A DNA stretch of 64,000 nt from Lucinisca nassula (taxonomy: Eukaryota; Mollusca; Bivalvia; Lucinida; Lucinidae), in contig OY757020.1 in NCBI GenBank assembly GCA_963580285.1, positions 99,141,497-99,205,496 on the forward strand. The letters run 5' to 3'. Below are positions 10,828-20,489 of this stretch, in pieces. A program made the position numbers and the translations under genes. Position 1 is the first letter of the stretch, and each line of letters starts with the position of its first letter. The notes beneath the pieces are model-generated. The model was given only the letters and a program-made list of their open reading frames with translations. It was not told the origin of the DNA and did no database searches.

Positions 10828-11122
10828 CCGCCCCCGCCCCTTGGGGCTCGGAGAAATAGATTGGGCTGCCCGATGCTCCCACACAGAGCTGATTCCGACT
10901 GCACATGAGTACTGGAAATCCGCTTAGGTCTAAGCCTACCCAGAAAAATTGTTGATAGTCCATACTTATAAACCTTATTGGTTTCATTGGGCGACAGGGA
11001 TTGAGATGTCTGTTCATCTCAATGTCGGGTAAAAGTCCCACAAAAATGGTAGCAACGTCTCCAGAATGACATAAATTGTGTTGACGGGGACGTTAAACCT
11101 CAAATCAAATAAACAAACAAAC
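10828..11122 (+). mobile_element. SINE family I with 12-bp target duplication
   Basis: Full-length copy in sense orientation (tail ACGTTAAACCTCAAATCAAA, then AAACAAAC). It is flanked by ACGATCAGTATA at 10816-10827 and 11121-11132. Confidence 0.93.
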
Positions 11123-11674
11123 GATCAGTATAAGATAATATCAATGATTTCGTTTCAGATTTGGACAATTTCGTTCCCATGTTAATGAATTTAGAAGGTA
11201 GGTCTGATTTAGTGTTTTTACTCATGCTGCCACAATTAAAAACCATATATGACAATGGAATATTCAACCGAATGAGTTCAGAGTGATCCATTTCCAAGTA
11301 CATGGGTGTCAGGTGAGTTTTATTTGTGGTGAGTTTTATAAAAATGCACGAACTTTAAGCAAACAGTGTAGACTCAGATCTGACGCCGCGGCGTCTTATC
11401 TGGGTCTACACGGTTTGCCGAAGTCCCAAAAATGGGCCGCTAGCATTTACTCTGATATTCGATTAATCGATCGATAAATTCCGTAAATAAGGTTATCAGT
11501 ACTGATTTGCAAGTAATCGATTATTTGATAAGTACAATTTACTACCCGATGTTATGCCGTAAATAGCTGGATGAGTGGCAAACAGTGCAGACCCTGACGT
11601 GACGCCTCGTTTGGCTGCGTTTCAACTGGATCTACACTGTTTGCTCAAGCCTATCTGCTCGAAACAATCTGTAT
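11123..11674. repeat. Intergenic or intronic segment with two solo hairpins
   Basis: Palindromes at 11359-11418 (arms GCAAACAGTGTAGACTCAGA and GGGTCTACACGGTTTGC) and 11578-11645 (GCAAACAGTGCAGACCC and ATCTACACTGTTTGC). The rest shows no coding signal. A run of ATCGAT/GATTAATCGAT lies near 11460. Confidence 0.7.
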
Positions 11675-11974
11675 TTTGGTTTCGGTTTGATTTGAGGTTT
11701 AACGTCCCCGTCAACACTGTAAAGGTCATTTTGGAGGCGTTGCTTCCAATTTTGTGGGACTTTTACCCGACATCGAGATGAAATGACATCTCAAGCCCGG
11801 CCGCCCAATGAAACCAAAAGGGTTTATAAGCATGGACTCGCAGCGCTTTGCCTGGGCAGGACTAGATCCTTTAAGCTGTTTACCAGTACTCGTGTGCGTG
11901 TCTGTTTCAGCTCTGCGTGAAAGCACCATGCAGCCCATCTATTTCTTCAAGCCCCGATGGGCGGGGGCGGCAAT
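11675..11974 (-). mobile_element. SINE family I with 11-bp target duplication
   Basis: Full-length copy flanked by ACAATCTGTAT at 11664-11674 and 11975-11985. Confidence 0.92.
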
Positions 11975-12089
11975 ACAATCTGTATACGATAAAGTATAAC
12001 GTATAGTAATGCTCAGACAGAAATCCAGAAAGCTAAAATTATGACCACTATGTTTCTCCTGGATCAGACTTGCTAGATATTGTCAGTTA

Positions 12090-12316
12090 GAACGGGCCTC
12101 CATGACATAGCGAGTAAGAGCGCTAACTCTTAATCATTAGGTCTCTCACCGCTGTGGTTCGAGCCTGGCTCGGATCACATGTCAGACGCCAAGTTCTGCA
12201 TCGGAAGGTCAGTGGTTTTGCTCCGGGAACTCCGGTTTTCGTCCACCTCTGATTATCGGTCGGCTCGATTTAAGTGAAATAATCTTGAAAGTACCGTAAA
12301 ACTAAACAAAAAAAAT
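12090..12316 (+). mobile_element. SINE family V (tRNA-like head)
   Basis: Head with AGCGAGTAAGAGCGCTAAC and B-box GGTTCGAGCC. The body has CTCCGGTTTTCGTCCACCTC and CGGTCGGCTCGAT. The tail is CTTGAAAGTACCGTAAAAC. Tail matches occur at 47322-47420, 26180-26268 and 16735-16850. Confidence 0.75.
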
Positions 12317-12772
12317 TGGTCGATTAGACCTCCTCAATGATCCTAAAATATTTTTGAAATTGTACAATCATGAAATCAAGATCCCAGAATAGGACTATTT
12401 TTACTAGGAAGAAGGACAGGGAAACCTTTAATGGCCGCCAAACATTACCAGCTAATGTGCCGTTTAATTGTTCTATAAAAGTGATATAAACCACAGAACT
12501 GCAACTATTTATTCATATATTTATTTATTTATTATGTTATTGTTTTTTTTTTTTTTTTTTTGTTTTTTTTTGGGGGGGGGGGGGGGGGTGCTGGAAGGGG
12601 AGGGGCAGACTAGCTTGTTTATGCCATTTGCATCTTATCAGTGACCCTTTGATATTTTCAAGGTAAGATAATGCTGTCTTCCGTCACTAAATATGGCCGT
12701 TTATCATGAACAACACAGCAAAAACGTTTTCTTATACCTTTTGTCAAAAATATTAATTTTTTTTATTGATTA
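12317..12772. other. Non-coding, with T/G homopolymer runs
   Basis: Poly-T interrupted by a G, then an 18-base G run at about 12541-12589; similar T-then-G runs occur near 22200 and 26155. Nothing else recognised. Confidence 0.6.
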
Positions 12773-13178
12773 AGAAATAGATCAGCTCTAACTGCGATTT
12801 GTTGAGTAATAAATCACAGTTTGGAGGTCAGTTGTAAAGTAGATCAAATCACGAGCGCGTAGCGCGCGTGATTTGTCTACTTACAACTGACCGTAGCGCG
12901 CGTGATTTGTCTACTTACAACTGACCGACAAACTGTGATTTATTACTCAACAAATCACAAACTAGAGCTGATCTATTTCGATTTTAACAGGCTGAATATC
13001 GGCAATATTGCTGTGTTTCCTTTTAAATCTCATAACTTTTCGCCATTGTTAGAAGAATCCCGCTAAAATCATTGACGCAGTTTATAATGACGTCAATCGT
13101 CACGCTCTTCCTTGCCGTGATTTGTTGTAGAATAAAACACAGTTATTTTCCATTGCCTATATAGGCGCGCTGTGTTAG
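12773..13178 (-). mobile_element. Foldback element F1 (copy 1)
   Basis: One end is a large palindrome. AATAGATCAGCTCTAACTG and AGAGCTGATCTATTT are its outer arms, and CAGTTGTAAAGTAGATCAAA and GTCTACTTACAACTGACC the inner arms around a GCGCGTAGCGCGCG centre. The other end is TATATAGGCGCGCTGTGTTAG. The same element lies inverted at 60792-61311. Confidence 0.82.
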
Positions 13179-13388
13179 ACTGTTCGTCAAAACCTGCTGT
13201 TTCAGGCGAGTATCCGTAATCTATACCTTGGAGCCAAAATTTCAAAATGGAATGCACAGCCTGTGTTCACCAAATTTTTTCCTTCATAAAGTGGGGCGTA
13301 TTTAGGCGTCCATTACAATGATTTTTTGTATGGTATATTATTTATATACAAAAGCCCATTAAAAACATCCAAACAAAAATAGGACATA

Positions 13389-13627
13389 CATCACGTGAAC
13401 AAGTCCGTGAAATTAAGAACCCCTAAACCCCACTACATATAGAGAAAACTGGGTTTACGGTGTAAACATTATTTTTTTTCTTATTTCTGATCCAAGACAT
13501 AGGTGGTGGGTACTCGTAAGAACCGCCTCAGTATAAATAAGAAAATATCACGGATGTTCATCAGAAACTTAGCCATTTTGGAGATATGAACAAAATGCAT
13601 TATGTCTCACGGGTGTGTTCCGTAATG
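13389..13627 (+). mobile_element. Subfamily-A hairpin MITE lacking one hairpin arm
   Basis: Starts CATCACGTGAACAAGTCCG and ends GGGTGTGTTCCGTAATG. The second arm after GAACCGCCTCA is deleted, leaving AGTATAAATAAGAAAATATC. Confidence 0.85.
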
Positions 13628-13741
13628 CAACATTAAGAACAGCTTAAAACAGTTGATAAATTTCATGCGTACGCACTGCATTGCATGCTATGATAGTTAT
13701 TGTTTTAGAAGAACATATTTGATATTAATGGTAATCCACAG

Positions 13742-13831
13742 TGTGTTTCGATTCTTGGACAGGTTTAACAGCACTGTCGGACCAACGATGGGCCCTTCCG
13801 ATACCGGATATAACTTCATCTTCGTGTTCAG
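13742..13831 (+). CDS. Exon 2 of visible set: start of a discoidin-like domain
   Basis: A 90-bp exon candidate entering and leaving in phase 1. The donor TTCAG/GTAAGT is strong. Acceptor choices are AATCCACAG (13741) or TTCTTGGACAG (13762); both keep the frame. The peptide contains CFDSWTGL and ends LPIPDITSSSCS, resembling the F5/8C-discoidin start (LGM-x-GxIPDxxITASS). A second open frame through this interval would give a TGA at the next exon junction, so the phase-1 frame is preferred. Joining to 16275 gives the codon GAT. Confidence 0.55.
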
Positions 13832-14089
13832 GTAAGTCCAACCTGTATTAAGCAAGCACCTAAGGGATAATCAAAATGTGCTTGCTAAAGACAGGTGCTT
13901 GCTTAAGACAGGTGAATTTTAGTGCATTTACTTTCATCCGGAACTGAATGCCTGCTTGCTTAAGACAGGTTGCTTGCTTAATAGAGGTGGCCACTATGGC
14001 AGGTTTAACTGTAATTATGACATTAGGATAGATAACGTTTTCTTCCATCCCCTAATATTAAGAAAGGGCCATATGCTTATGTTTGTTTG
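13832..14089. other. Intron segment with short repeats
   Basis: Repeated TTGCTTAAGACAGGT-like motifs (13880-13985) in both orientations; otherwise nothing recognised. Confidence 0.45.
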
Positions 14090-14384
14090 TATGTTTGTTT
14101 GTATTTGAGTTTAACGTCCCAGTCAACACTATTTTAGGTCAATTTGAGCCGGTCAGTTTGCCTATCCACACTTTTCCTGGGAAGGCTTATTCGTCAGTGG
14201 TTAAACAGTACAATACAGAAACTGACAACTGCCCTTCTTCAATTAGCGGACATGAGAGAAGGGCCGTAGAAAAGATTCCATGATCAATCTCCACGAGCGA
14301 ATGTTGTCGACCCCGGCAGGTATCAAACCGCATCCTCCTGGTCACTAGTCAGACGCGCATCCGACTGAGCTACCGAGCTCGGAA
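14090..14384 (-). mobile_element. SINE family II
   Basis: Antisense copy. The tail GTTTGTATTTGAGTTTAACG is at the left, the CTTCAATTAGCGGACATGAG body follows, and the tRNA head ends GAGCTACCGAGCTCGG at the right. A 53-bp family-II head alone (14424-14476) follows in the opposite orientation. Confidence 0.85.
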
Positions 14385-14423
14385 TTGGCTCATGTTATAT
14401 AACTGTATTTTACATGTATATGC

Positions 14424-14476
14424 GCCGGCCTCGGTAGCTCAGTCAGATGCGCGTCTGACTGGTGTTCAGGAGGACA
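14424..14476 (+). mobile_element. SINE family II, head fragment
   Basis: Starts GCGCCGGCCTCGGTAGCTC and stops after GTGTTCAGGAGGAC. It faces the inverted copy just to the left, forming a tRNA-head palindrome with a spacer of about 40 bp. Confidence 0.75.
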
Positions 14477-14590
14477 TTTTTCATACGACAAAATCATTTT
14501 TACAACTATGATTGATTGGCTGCGTTTGGGTTTAACGACATGTCAAAGCTTGTGGGTCATTTTGTGCGTCTCTTAGAGAAAGGGAGAAAA

Positions 14591-14884
14591 TGTTGTTTGT
14601 TTGATTTGAGGTTTAACGTCCCCGTCAACACTAAAAAGGTCATTTTGGAGACGTCGCTTCCAATTTTGTTGGACTTTTACCCGACATTGAGATGAAGTGA
14701 CATCTCAAGCCCTGTCGCCCAATGAAACCAATAGGTTTTATAAGCATGGACGGGTCGACTCGCACCGCTTTGCCTGGGCAGGCTTAGATCCTCTAAGCGG
14801 ATTACCAGTAATCGTGTACGGGTCGGTTTCAGCTCTGGGTGGAAGCATCATGCAGCCCATATATTTCTTCAAGCCCCGATTGGC
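14591..14884 (-). mobile_element. SINE family I with 10-bp target duplication
   Basis: Full-length copy flanked by AGGGAGAAAA at 14581-14590 and 14885-14894. Confidence 0.9.
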
Positions 14885-14973
14885 AGGGAGAAAAGAGATA
14901 GAACTTATAGTAAAGGAGATGAAAATGAGAGGCAGGAGAGAAAGAGAAAGAGGAAATACATGTAACTGGAAGT

Positions 14974-14975
<2 letters not shown>

Positions 14976-15065
<90 letters not shown>

Positions 15066-15374
15066 TCGGGTATTCGGGTTTAAAGTCGCTTTCAACAATT
15101 TTTCAGTCATATCACGACGGTGTCTGGTTGCGACAGGGAACTCAATGTTCACTTTTATAGTGCTGCCTTACTGAAGTATCATGTCCCAGACATTTTACAT
15201 GATACCACACCCAGTCACATTATCCTGACACTAGCTCTACCCCGTAAATCTGAGTGCCAAACGAGGAGCAGCTAGTACCTTTTTTAACGACTTTGGTATG
15301 TCGCGGCTCGGGATCGAACCCGTGACCTCCCGTTCCCCGGAGCGGACACTCTACCAACTGAGCTAGCGGGGCCG
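14976..15374 (-). mobile_element. SINE family III with long TG/CA tail
   Basis: The tRNA head on the minus strand starts GGCCCCGCTAGCTCAGTTGG with B-box GGTTCGATCCC. The tail GACTTTAAACCCGAATAC runs into an 85-bp (CA)n tract (14976-15061). It is flanked by the perfect 14-bp repeat GTAACTGGAAGTGT at 14962-14975 and 15375-15388. Confidence 0.93.
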
Positions 15375-15490
15375 GTAACTGGAAGTGTAGAAACAGGAGA
15401 AATAACCACATTCCCCCTCTACCTGTACCTGCTGCAAGGACAGCATGCCTTAGCCCAGCTGTGTGCCAATATCAATTGGACGACAGTAGA

Positions 15491-15845
15491 GCAGCGTGAT
15501 AGCTCAGTGGTTAGCGCACTTGCCTCTGATGCTAGAAGCCCCCGCTTCGATTCCCAGAGGCGGTGATTATTTTTGTGTCCGAACACGCTCCATTGGCATC
15601 ATTTACAGGGATGAATGCCAAAAAGTGCACCGTCCTTCGGATCGGGACGTTAACTGGAGCCACCACCTCCCCCCCCCCCCCCCCGTGCAGGAAGAGATAT
15701 CTCCTGTGCAGTTTAAAGACCCCTACCGTAATTACATGATTACTGTGTAGGCCTTTAACCCTGCAAACCTGTAGTGTATGTAGTGTACACCTGCGAGTAA
15801 TGGTCAAATATGACCGGTCGCAGTATATAAGTAGAAAGAAAAGAA
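15491..15845 (+). mobile_element. SINE family IV
   Basis: tRNA-like head GCGTGATAGCTCAGTGG with B-box CTTCGATTCCC. The body has CACCGTCCTTCGGATCGGG, a C16 run, and AATTACATGATTACTGTGTA. A related inverted copy is at 22780-23097. Confidence 0.75.
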
Positions 15846-15864
15846 AGGACGCCCCAGTTTTTAC

Positions 15865-15985
15865 AACTATGAACATGGGTCATGGGCTCGATTCCCAGGT
15901 TCTCTAGGCTTTAAACCGAGGTACCGTCTCCGTATGGGCTTAGTTCTTGGTGGGACGTAAAACTCAAAAGCACCGACACAACTAT
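15865..15985 (+). mobile_element. SINE family VI fragment
   Basis: GGGCTCGATTCCC B-box, GAGGTACCGTCTCCGTATG, and tail GGTGGGACGTAAAACTC. An inverted relative is at 44619-44785 (CATACGGAGATGGGACC). Confidence 0.6.
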
Positions 15986-16005
15986 GAAAGAGAGCATTAC
16001 ACTTT

Positions 16006-16171
16006 CACCACGAAAACACGCCTTTATATTTTTGACTCCTTAAACCCCAATGTTATATACATGTAGCAAAACTGGGATTTTCAGGGGTATAAAAGTATGT
16101 ATTCGTTATTTTTAATTATTTTGCTCAAAAACATAGAGTGTGGGTACTCGTTAGAACCACCTCGCCGATTC
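16006..16171 (+). mobile_element. Subfamily-B hairpin MITE, left half
   Basis: Starts CACCACGAAAACACGCCTTT and runs to GGGTACTCGTTAGAACCAC; the second arm and right half are absent. Confidence 0.75.
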
Positions 16172-16274
16172 TTTTCTTTAAGAGTTGAACCCTATTGACA
16201 TGAGAGACATGTACCTATCCCCCTTGAGAACTCCATAGCAGATATGTAGGTAAAATCTCACTTTTTCATTACAG

Positions 16275-16352
16275 ATGAGTACTACTTGTTCGACTTGGGC
16301 CAGAGTGTGTTGGTATCGGGCTTCAGTTTAAGCCCAAACAGTAACAATACAC
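16275..16352 (+). CDS. Exon 3 of visible set: discoidin/galactose-binding fold core
   Basis: A 78-bp exon with a strong acceptor (CTCACTTTTTCATTACAG) and a consensus donor (ACAC/GTGAGT). It enters and leaves in phase 1. The peptide contains EYYLFDLGQSVLVSGFSL, which closely follows the conserved discoidin/fucolectin pattern W-x-x-V-D-L-G-x-x-x-x-V-x-x-V. Both neighbours (13742-13831 and 19069-19323) share the phase, which is hard to get by chance. Discoidin-fold domains bind glycans or phospholipids outside the cell; the ligand here is unknown. Confidence 0.7.
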
Positions 16353-16445
16353 GTGAGTTAACAAGACATGATTTGTTTTGATTTTTTTTTTTTTTTTGGT
16401 TTCTGGAAAACTCTGTCTCGCACTTTTGTGGTTGAGATAGATTAA

Positions 16446-16652
16446 ACGCGTCATTTCGCCCCTGCCCATCGGGGCTTGAAGAAATAGATGGGCTGCATGG
16501 TGCTTCCACGCAGAGGTGAGTCCGACCGCACACCAGTACTGGTAAACCGCTTAGAGGCTCTAAGCCTGTGCAGGCAAAGCGGTGCGAGGCGAGTCGGACC
16601 GTCCATGCTTATAAACCCTATTGGTTTCATTGGGCGACAGGACTTGAGATTT
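16446..16652 (+). mobile_element. SINE family I, 3'-truncated
   Basis: Has the head CCCCTGCCCATCGGGGCTTG through TTGGGCGACAGGACTTGAG, then stops; the GTTAAAC tail is absent. Confidence 0.85.
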
Positions 16653-16734
16653 ATGTCTATTACATTTTTCTTCTGGGAAGAACGAAAGTTAGCATGTACG
16701 AAACCTCTGTGGCCTGTTATTTATGATTGATGTC

Positions 16735-17120
16735 TCCTAAACAGAACTGTCTGCTCGAGAATGTGAGTGCCAAATTCTGCGATGGAAGGGCAGGTGGATT
16801 TTCGGATGATTCGAGATAATTAACCTTGAACGAGTCGTAAAATCCAAATACGATCATAAAAACAATTCTCGCCTTGAAAACTCATTGTACGCTAAAAATA
16901 TGTATGTCCTGTGACAAGAAGCGCAGCGTCAAATGATAATGTATAATTCCAACTCTCCTTCGTCTTATACATTTAGAGCGATTTGATTGGTTGAAATAAA
17001 AGTTTTATACTTCGATCAATTCCATGAGCAAGAATCTCAGAAGTAATCACACAGCGACAGGTAGTAATATAACGCGACGACAAAGAGCACGTTTAGAACC
17101 CGCACGTTACGCCATTGTAT
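16735..17120. other. Intron segment with a diverged SINE family V piece
   Basis: Positions 16735-16850 resemble the family V body and tail (GAGTCGTAAAATCC). From 16851 to 17120 nothing is recognised. Confidence 0.45.
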
Positions 17121-17356
17121 GAGCCCCGCCAAGCGAATTTGTGTCTTCGAGCATTCCGTCATGACAAATTTTAACTGCGCATGCCCAGCCATTCAGAGGG
17201 GCCAGGGATATGGTTTTTTGTCTGAAGGTTCCTCTTGATTCACTGCTTGTATGAGCGAGCAGCGAAGGTTCTGGCGAGACTTCGCGGATGCGCAGGCTCG
17301 CCTGAACCTTCGCTGCTCGCATAGGCGATAAGTACCAAAATCGCTTGACGGGGCCC
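17121..17356. mobile_element. 236-bp TIR element with 4-bp target duplication (copy 1)
   Basis: Termini GAGCCCCGCCAAGCG and CGCTTGACGGGGCCC are inverted repeats. Flanking GTAT lies at 17117-17120 and 17357-17360. The inner part has GCGAGCAGCGAAGGTTC and GAACCTTCGCTGCTCGC as an internal inverted pair. A second copy of exactly the same length is at 35811-36046. Confidence 0.88.
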
Positions 17357-17600
17357 GTATATAAAATACATCAACATCGTTCGATTAAAAGATGGAAAAC
17401 TTGTGAACACGTGAATGTTAGAAAACAAAGAAACTGAGTTTATGCACTTCACAGTTTGTTCGCTTGTGTTACTTTCAAGATGGCAACATCTAACTGAAAA
17501 ATCATTCCGCCGTGGCCGTTGGTAAGTTCATTGTTACGCTTTCGAAATAATTCCTAAAAAATACCCTTTTGGTTGCATTTTTAATATTTCGATGACATAG
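17357..17600. other. No recognised feature
   Basis: Intronic sequence without coding or repeat signals that I can name. Confidence 0.4.
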
Positions 17601-18437
17601 TTGGAATTATAAGGAATGAATTATCATTTTGGTGGCCTTTATCGATGTTGTAAACTCCGGCGAATCACTCACAAAATGCAGGAAGCCCGAAGCTTTTATC
17701 GATGTTGTAAACTCCGGCGAATCACTCACAAACTGCAGGACGCCCGAAGCTTTTATCGATGTTGTAAACTCCGGCGAATCACTCACAAACTACAGCAAGC
17801 CCGAAGCTTTTATCGATGTGTAAACTCCGGCGAATCACTCACAAACTGCAGGAAGCCCGAAGCTTTTATCGATGTTGTAAACTCCGGCGAATCACTCACA
17901 AACTGCAGGACGCCCGAAGCTTTTATCGATGTTGTAAACTCCGGCGAATCACTCACAAACTACAGCAAGCCCGAAGCTTTTATCGATGTGTAAACTCCGG
18001 CGAATCACTCACAAACTGCAGGAAGCCCGAAGCTTTTATCGATGTTGTAAACTCCGGCGAATCACTCACAAACTGCAGGACGCCCGAAGCTTTAATCGAT
18101 GTTGTAAACTCCAGCGAATCACTCACAAACTACAGCAAGCCCGAAGCTTTTATCGATGTGTAAACTCCGGCGAATCACTCACAAACTGCAGGAAGCCCGA
18201 AGCTTTTATCGATGTGTAAACTCCGGCGAATCACTCACAAACTGCAGGACGCCCGAAGCTTTTATCGATGTTGTAAACTCCGGCGAATCACTCACAAACT
18301 GCAGGACGCCCGAAGCTTTTATCGATGTTGTAAACTCCGGCGAATCATTCACAAACTTAGCATGAAGCCCTGTGAGTGATTTGCCGGAGTTTACACATCG
18401 ATAAAATCCACAAAAATGAAATTCATACCTATAATAT
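17601..18437. repeat. Foldback element carrying a 57-bp tandem array with 170-bp higher-order period
   Basis: Outer arms are inverted: AGGAATGAATTATCATTTTG at the left and CACAAAAATGAAATTCATAC at the right, each followed inward by a repeat unit, the right one inverted. The inner array has about 12 units containing GTAAACTCCGGCGAATCACT. Three variants (CAGGAAGC, CAGGACGC, CAGCAAGC) cycle three times, then read A-B-B. Each third unit is 1 bp shorter, so the period is 57+57+56. Confidence 0.9.
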
Positions 18438-18482
18438 TCGCTCTGTATGGTTGACACGAAGTGGTCAAACGTGCGCATAAAG

Positions 18483-18532
18483 CAAAGACTCAGATCCGAC
18501 TGTGCATATGCACAGTCTGATCAGTGTCTTTG
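18483..18532. repeat. Solo hairpin
   Basis: CAAAGACTCAGATC and GATCAGTGTCTTTG arms around CTGTGCATATGCACAG. Confidence 0.75.
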
Positions 18533-18555
18533 TTTTACGCGAAAAACAAAACAGT

Positions 18556-19006
18556 CATCACGTAAACACACCTATATAATTTTGACCCCCTCGAACCCCA
18601 CTTGTATCAAGTAAAACTGGGGTTTACAGGGATACACCGTAATATTACAACTTTTCATCTAAAAATTGTCATCATTTTTTTCGGCGATAAAGATTACACT
18701 GTATTTGTATAAGCATGTTTTCGTGATCATTACGAAAACATGCCTATACGAATACAGTGTAACTTTTACCGCGGAAAAAAGTAGAATTTTAAGATGAAAA
18801 ATTGCGATATTGTTCTTATTTCTGCTCTAAACATAGATTGTGGGTACTCGCTAGAACCGCCTCATCGAGGCAGTTCTAACGTGTACACACAATCCATGCT
18901 TTAGAGCAGAAATAAGAAAATAAGGTTTACCCCTGCAAACCCCAGTTTTACTCTATAAAAGTGGGGTTCAAGGGGGTCAAAATTATATAGACGTGTTTTC
19001 GTGATG
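18556..19006. mobile_element. Two adjacent subfamily-B MITEs
   Basis: 18556-18727 has both ends but no central hairpin. 18728-19006 (279 bp) is complete, with GTACTCGCTAGAACCGCC and end GACGTGTTTTCGTGATG. The first unit is on the opposite strand to the second, so the pair forms one long palindrome. Confidence 0.85.
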
Positions 19007-19068
19007 GATCACAGTGAATGGGTGGTGCACTGGCTTAACTGAGTCTGCTCATGTTTTCATTCTTGTAG

Positions 19069-19323
19069 CCGTTGATGAGGTGCCACATTCTCCACCAGTC
19101 ATTTTATTCAGTCGAAGAAAGTGGGACTTTGTAAATAACGGCGCCTGGCGCTGCTTGCCACATATGGTGACCAAAACAGACAAGATAGACGTACATTGCT
19201 TCAATGACCCTGAAGTTCGGACAGTAAGATATGTAACATTTACAAAGGTTCACGGTTGGCTTCATTTGCTTTTCGGCTTAGAGTCCGGGAAACCCTGGTC
19301 AGTCTGGATCGTATCTGGTGGAG
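19069..19323 (+). CDS. Exon 4 of visible set: C-terminal part of a discoidin/fucolectin-like domain
   Basis: A 255-bp exon. Acceptor ATGTTTTCATTCTTGTAG, donor GGTGGAG/GTAAGAG, phase 1 in and out. The 85-residue peptide has VPHSPPVILFSRRKWDF, then AWRCLPHMV and DKIDVHCFNDPEVRTVRYVT and ends near HLLFGLESG. Two cysteines followed by a V-R-Y-V strand and a leucine-rich close match the end of F5/8C or fucolectin (FTP) domains (C...GRYV...L). It is the longest and best-supported exon here. It lies 62 bp after a MITE end and 67 bp before another. Confidence 0.72.
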
Positions 19324-19390
19324 GTAAGAGATTGGTTTGAAAATGCTCCCGAGCGCGAGATTTCGTGTGAGAGCGTCAATGCGTGGGTGT

Positions 19391-19843
19391 CACCACCAAA
19401 ACACGCTTATATAATTTTGTGTAGAAAATCTGGTGTTTACACGGGTATATAAGTACATTATTTTTCTTATTTCTGCTCAAAAACATAGATTGTAGGTACT
19501 CGTTAGAACCGTCACAGCCAGGCGGTTCTTACGTGTACGCACAATCTATTTAGAACATAAATATGAAAAATATCCATTACAAAAACACGCCTATACAAAT
19601 ACAGTTTAAATTGTATCGCCGGAAAAAGGAAAATTTTAAGATGAAAAATTGTAATATTTTTCTTATATCTGCTCAAAATATAGACTGTTGGTACCCGTTA
19701 GAACCGCCTGATCGAGACGGTTCTAACGATTACATACAATCTATATTTTAGAGTAGAAATAAGAAAAATAAGGTTTACCCCTGCAAACCCCAGTTTTACT
19801 ATATAAAAGGGGGTCAAAATTATACAGGCGTGTTTTCGTGATG
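19391..19843. mobile_element. Two adjacent subfamily-B MITEs (second pair)
   Basis: 19391-19572 is a left part through the hairpin. 19573-19843 is complete and ends CAGGCGTGTTTTCGTGATG. The hairpin arms are GAACCGCCTGATCGAGACGG. Confidence 0.83.
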
Positions 19844-19876
19844 ATTTCATTTATTGGTGGACAGAATAGCAATATA

Positions 19877-20078
19877 CAGTGAAATTCTGCTATTAAGACC
19901 GCCTAACGTTAAGACTAATTCTGTTTTAAAAAGCTTATTTTGAAGGGTGCAGTTTTAAGCTCTGTGTTTTCTGCAAATAATGTCCTCTGGTCAGGGATCA
20001 ACTGGGATAGTTCAAAAGTGGTCTTTAAGACCATATTTAAACAGTCCCAAAGGTAGCCTTAATATAGGAATTTTACTG
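19877..20078. mobile_element. 202-bp TA-flanked MITE
   Basis: Termini CAGTGAAATTCTGCTATTAA and TTAATATAGGAATTTTACTG are imperfect inverted repeats; TA lies on each side (19875-19876 and 20079-20080). CAGT termini with TA targets suggest the Tc1/mariner group. Confidence 0.7.
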
Positions 20079-20157
20079 TATTTGAATAGACGTGTTTCAC
20101 GGACTTGTTCGCGTGATGTTAGGCGGTTCTGAGGAATACAAACTCAGGAGAAAATCT

Positions 20158-20480
20158 TCATAGTATTTGCCCTGTCTGTCTGTTTGTTTGTTTGTTTGTT
20201 TGTCTGTCTGTCTGTCCATCACAAAAACTTTAACCTTGATCATAACTTCAAAAGCATTTGACCTAGCCCCATGAAACTTCACACACTTATTCACCATCAC
20301 AAGAGCTACATTCTGACCAAGGGCTATAACTCTGTTATCATTTTTGGTTGAGTTATCTCCCCTTGAAATTTTATAAAAACTTTAACCTTGATCATAACTT
20401 CAAAAGTATTTGACCTAGCCCCATGAAACTTCACACACTTATTCCCCATCATACATTACTGAGCAGGCTGGTTTACGTTT
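20158..20480. repeat. CTGT/TTGT simple repeat and tandem unit pair
   Basis: A TGTCTGTCTGTTTGTTTG tract, then two copies of a roughly 160-bp unit containing CTTTAACCTTGATCATAAC and GACCTAGCCCCATGAAACTT. Confidence 0.8.
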
Positions 20481-20489
20481 AACCTGACT

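Noticed and set aside
14829..15160. Open frames of Cys-Val or Thr-His repeats on both strands
   Set aside because: They are translations of the (TG/CA)n tract of SINE III.
17107..17322. Frame with NGWACAVKICHDGMLEDTNS, also near 35.9 kb
   Set aside because: Lies inside the 236-bp TIR element in both places; not a gene.
17616..18365. Repetitive proteins with RRITHKLQ and NSGESLTN units
   Set aside because: The 57-bp tandem unit has no stop in some frames; several frames are open equally, and the 1-bp-short third unit breaks each one.
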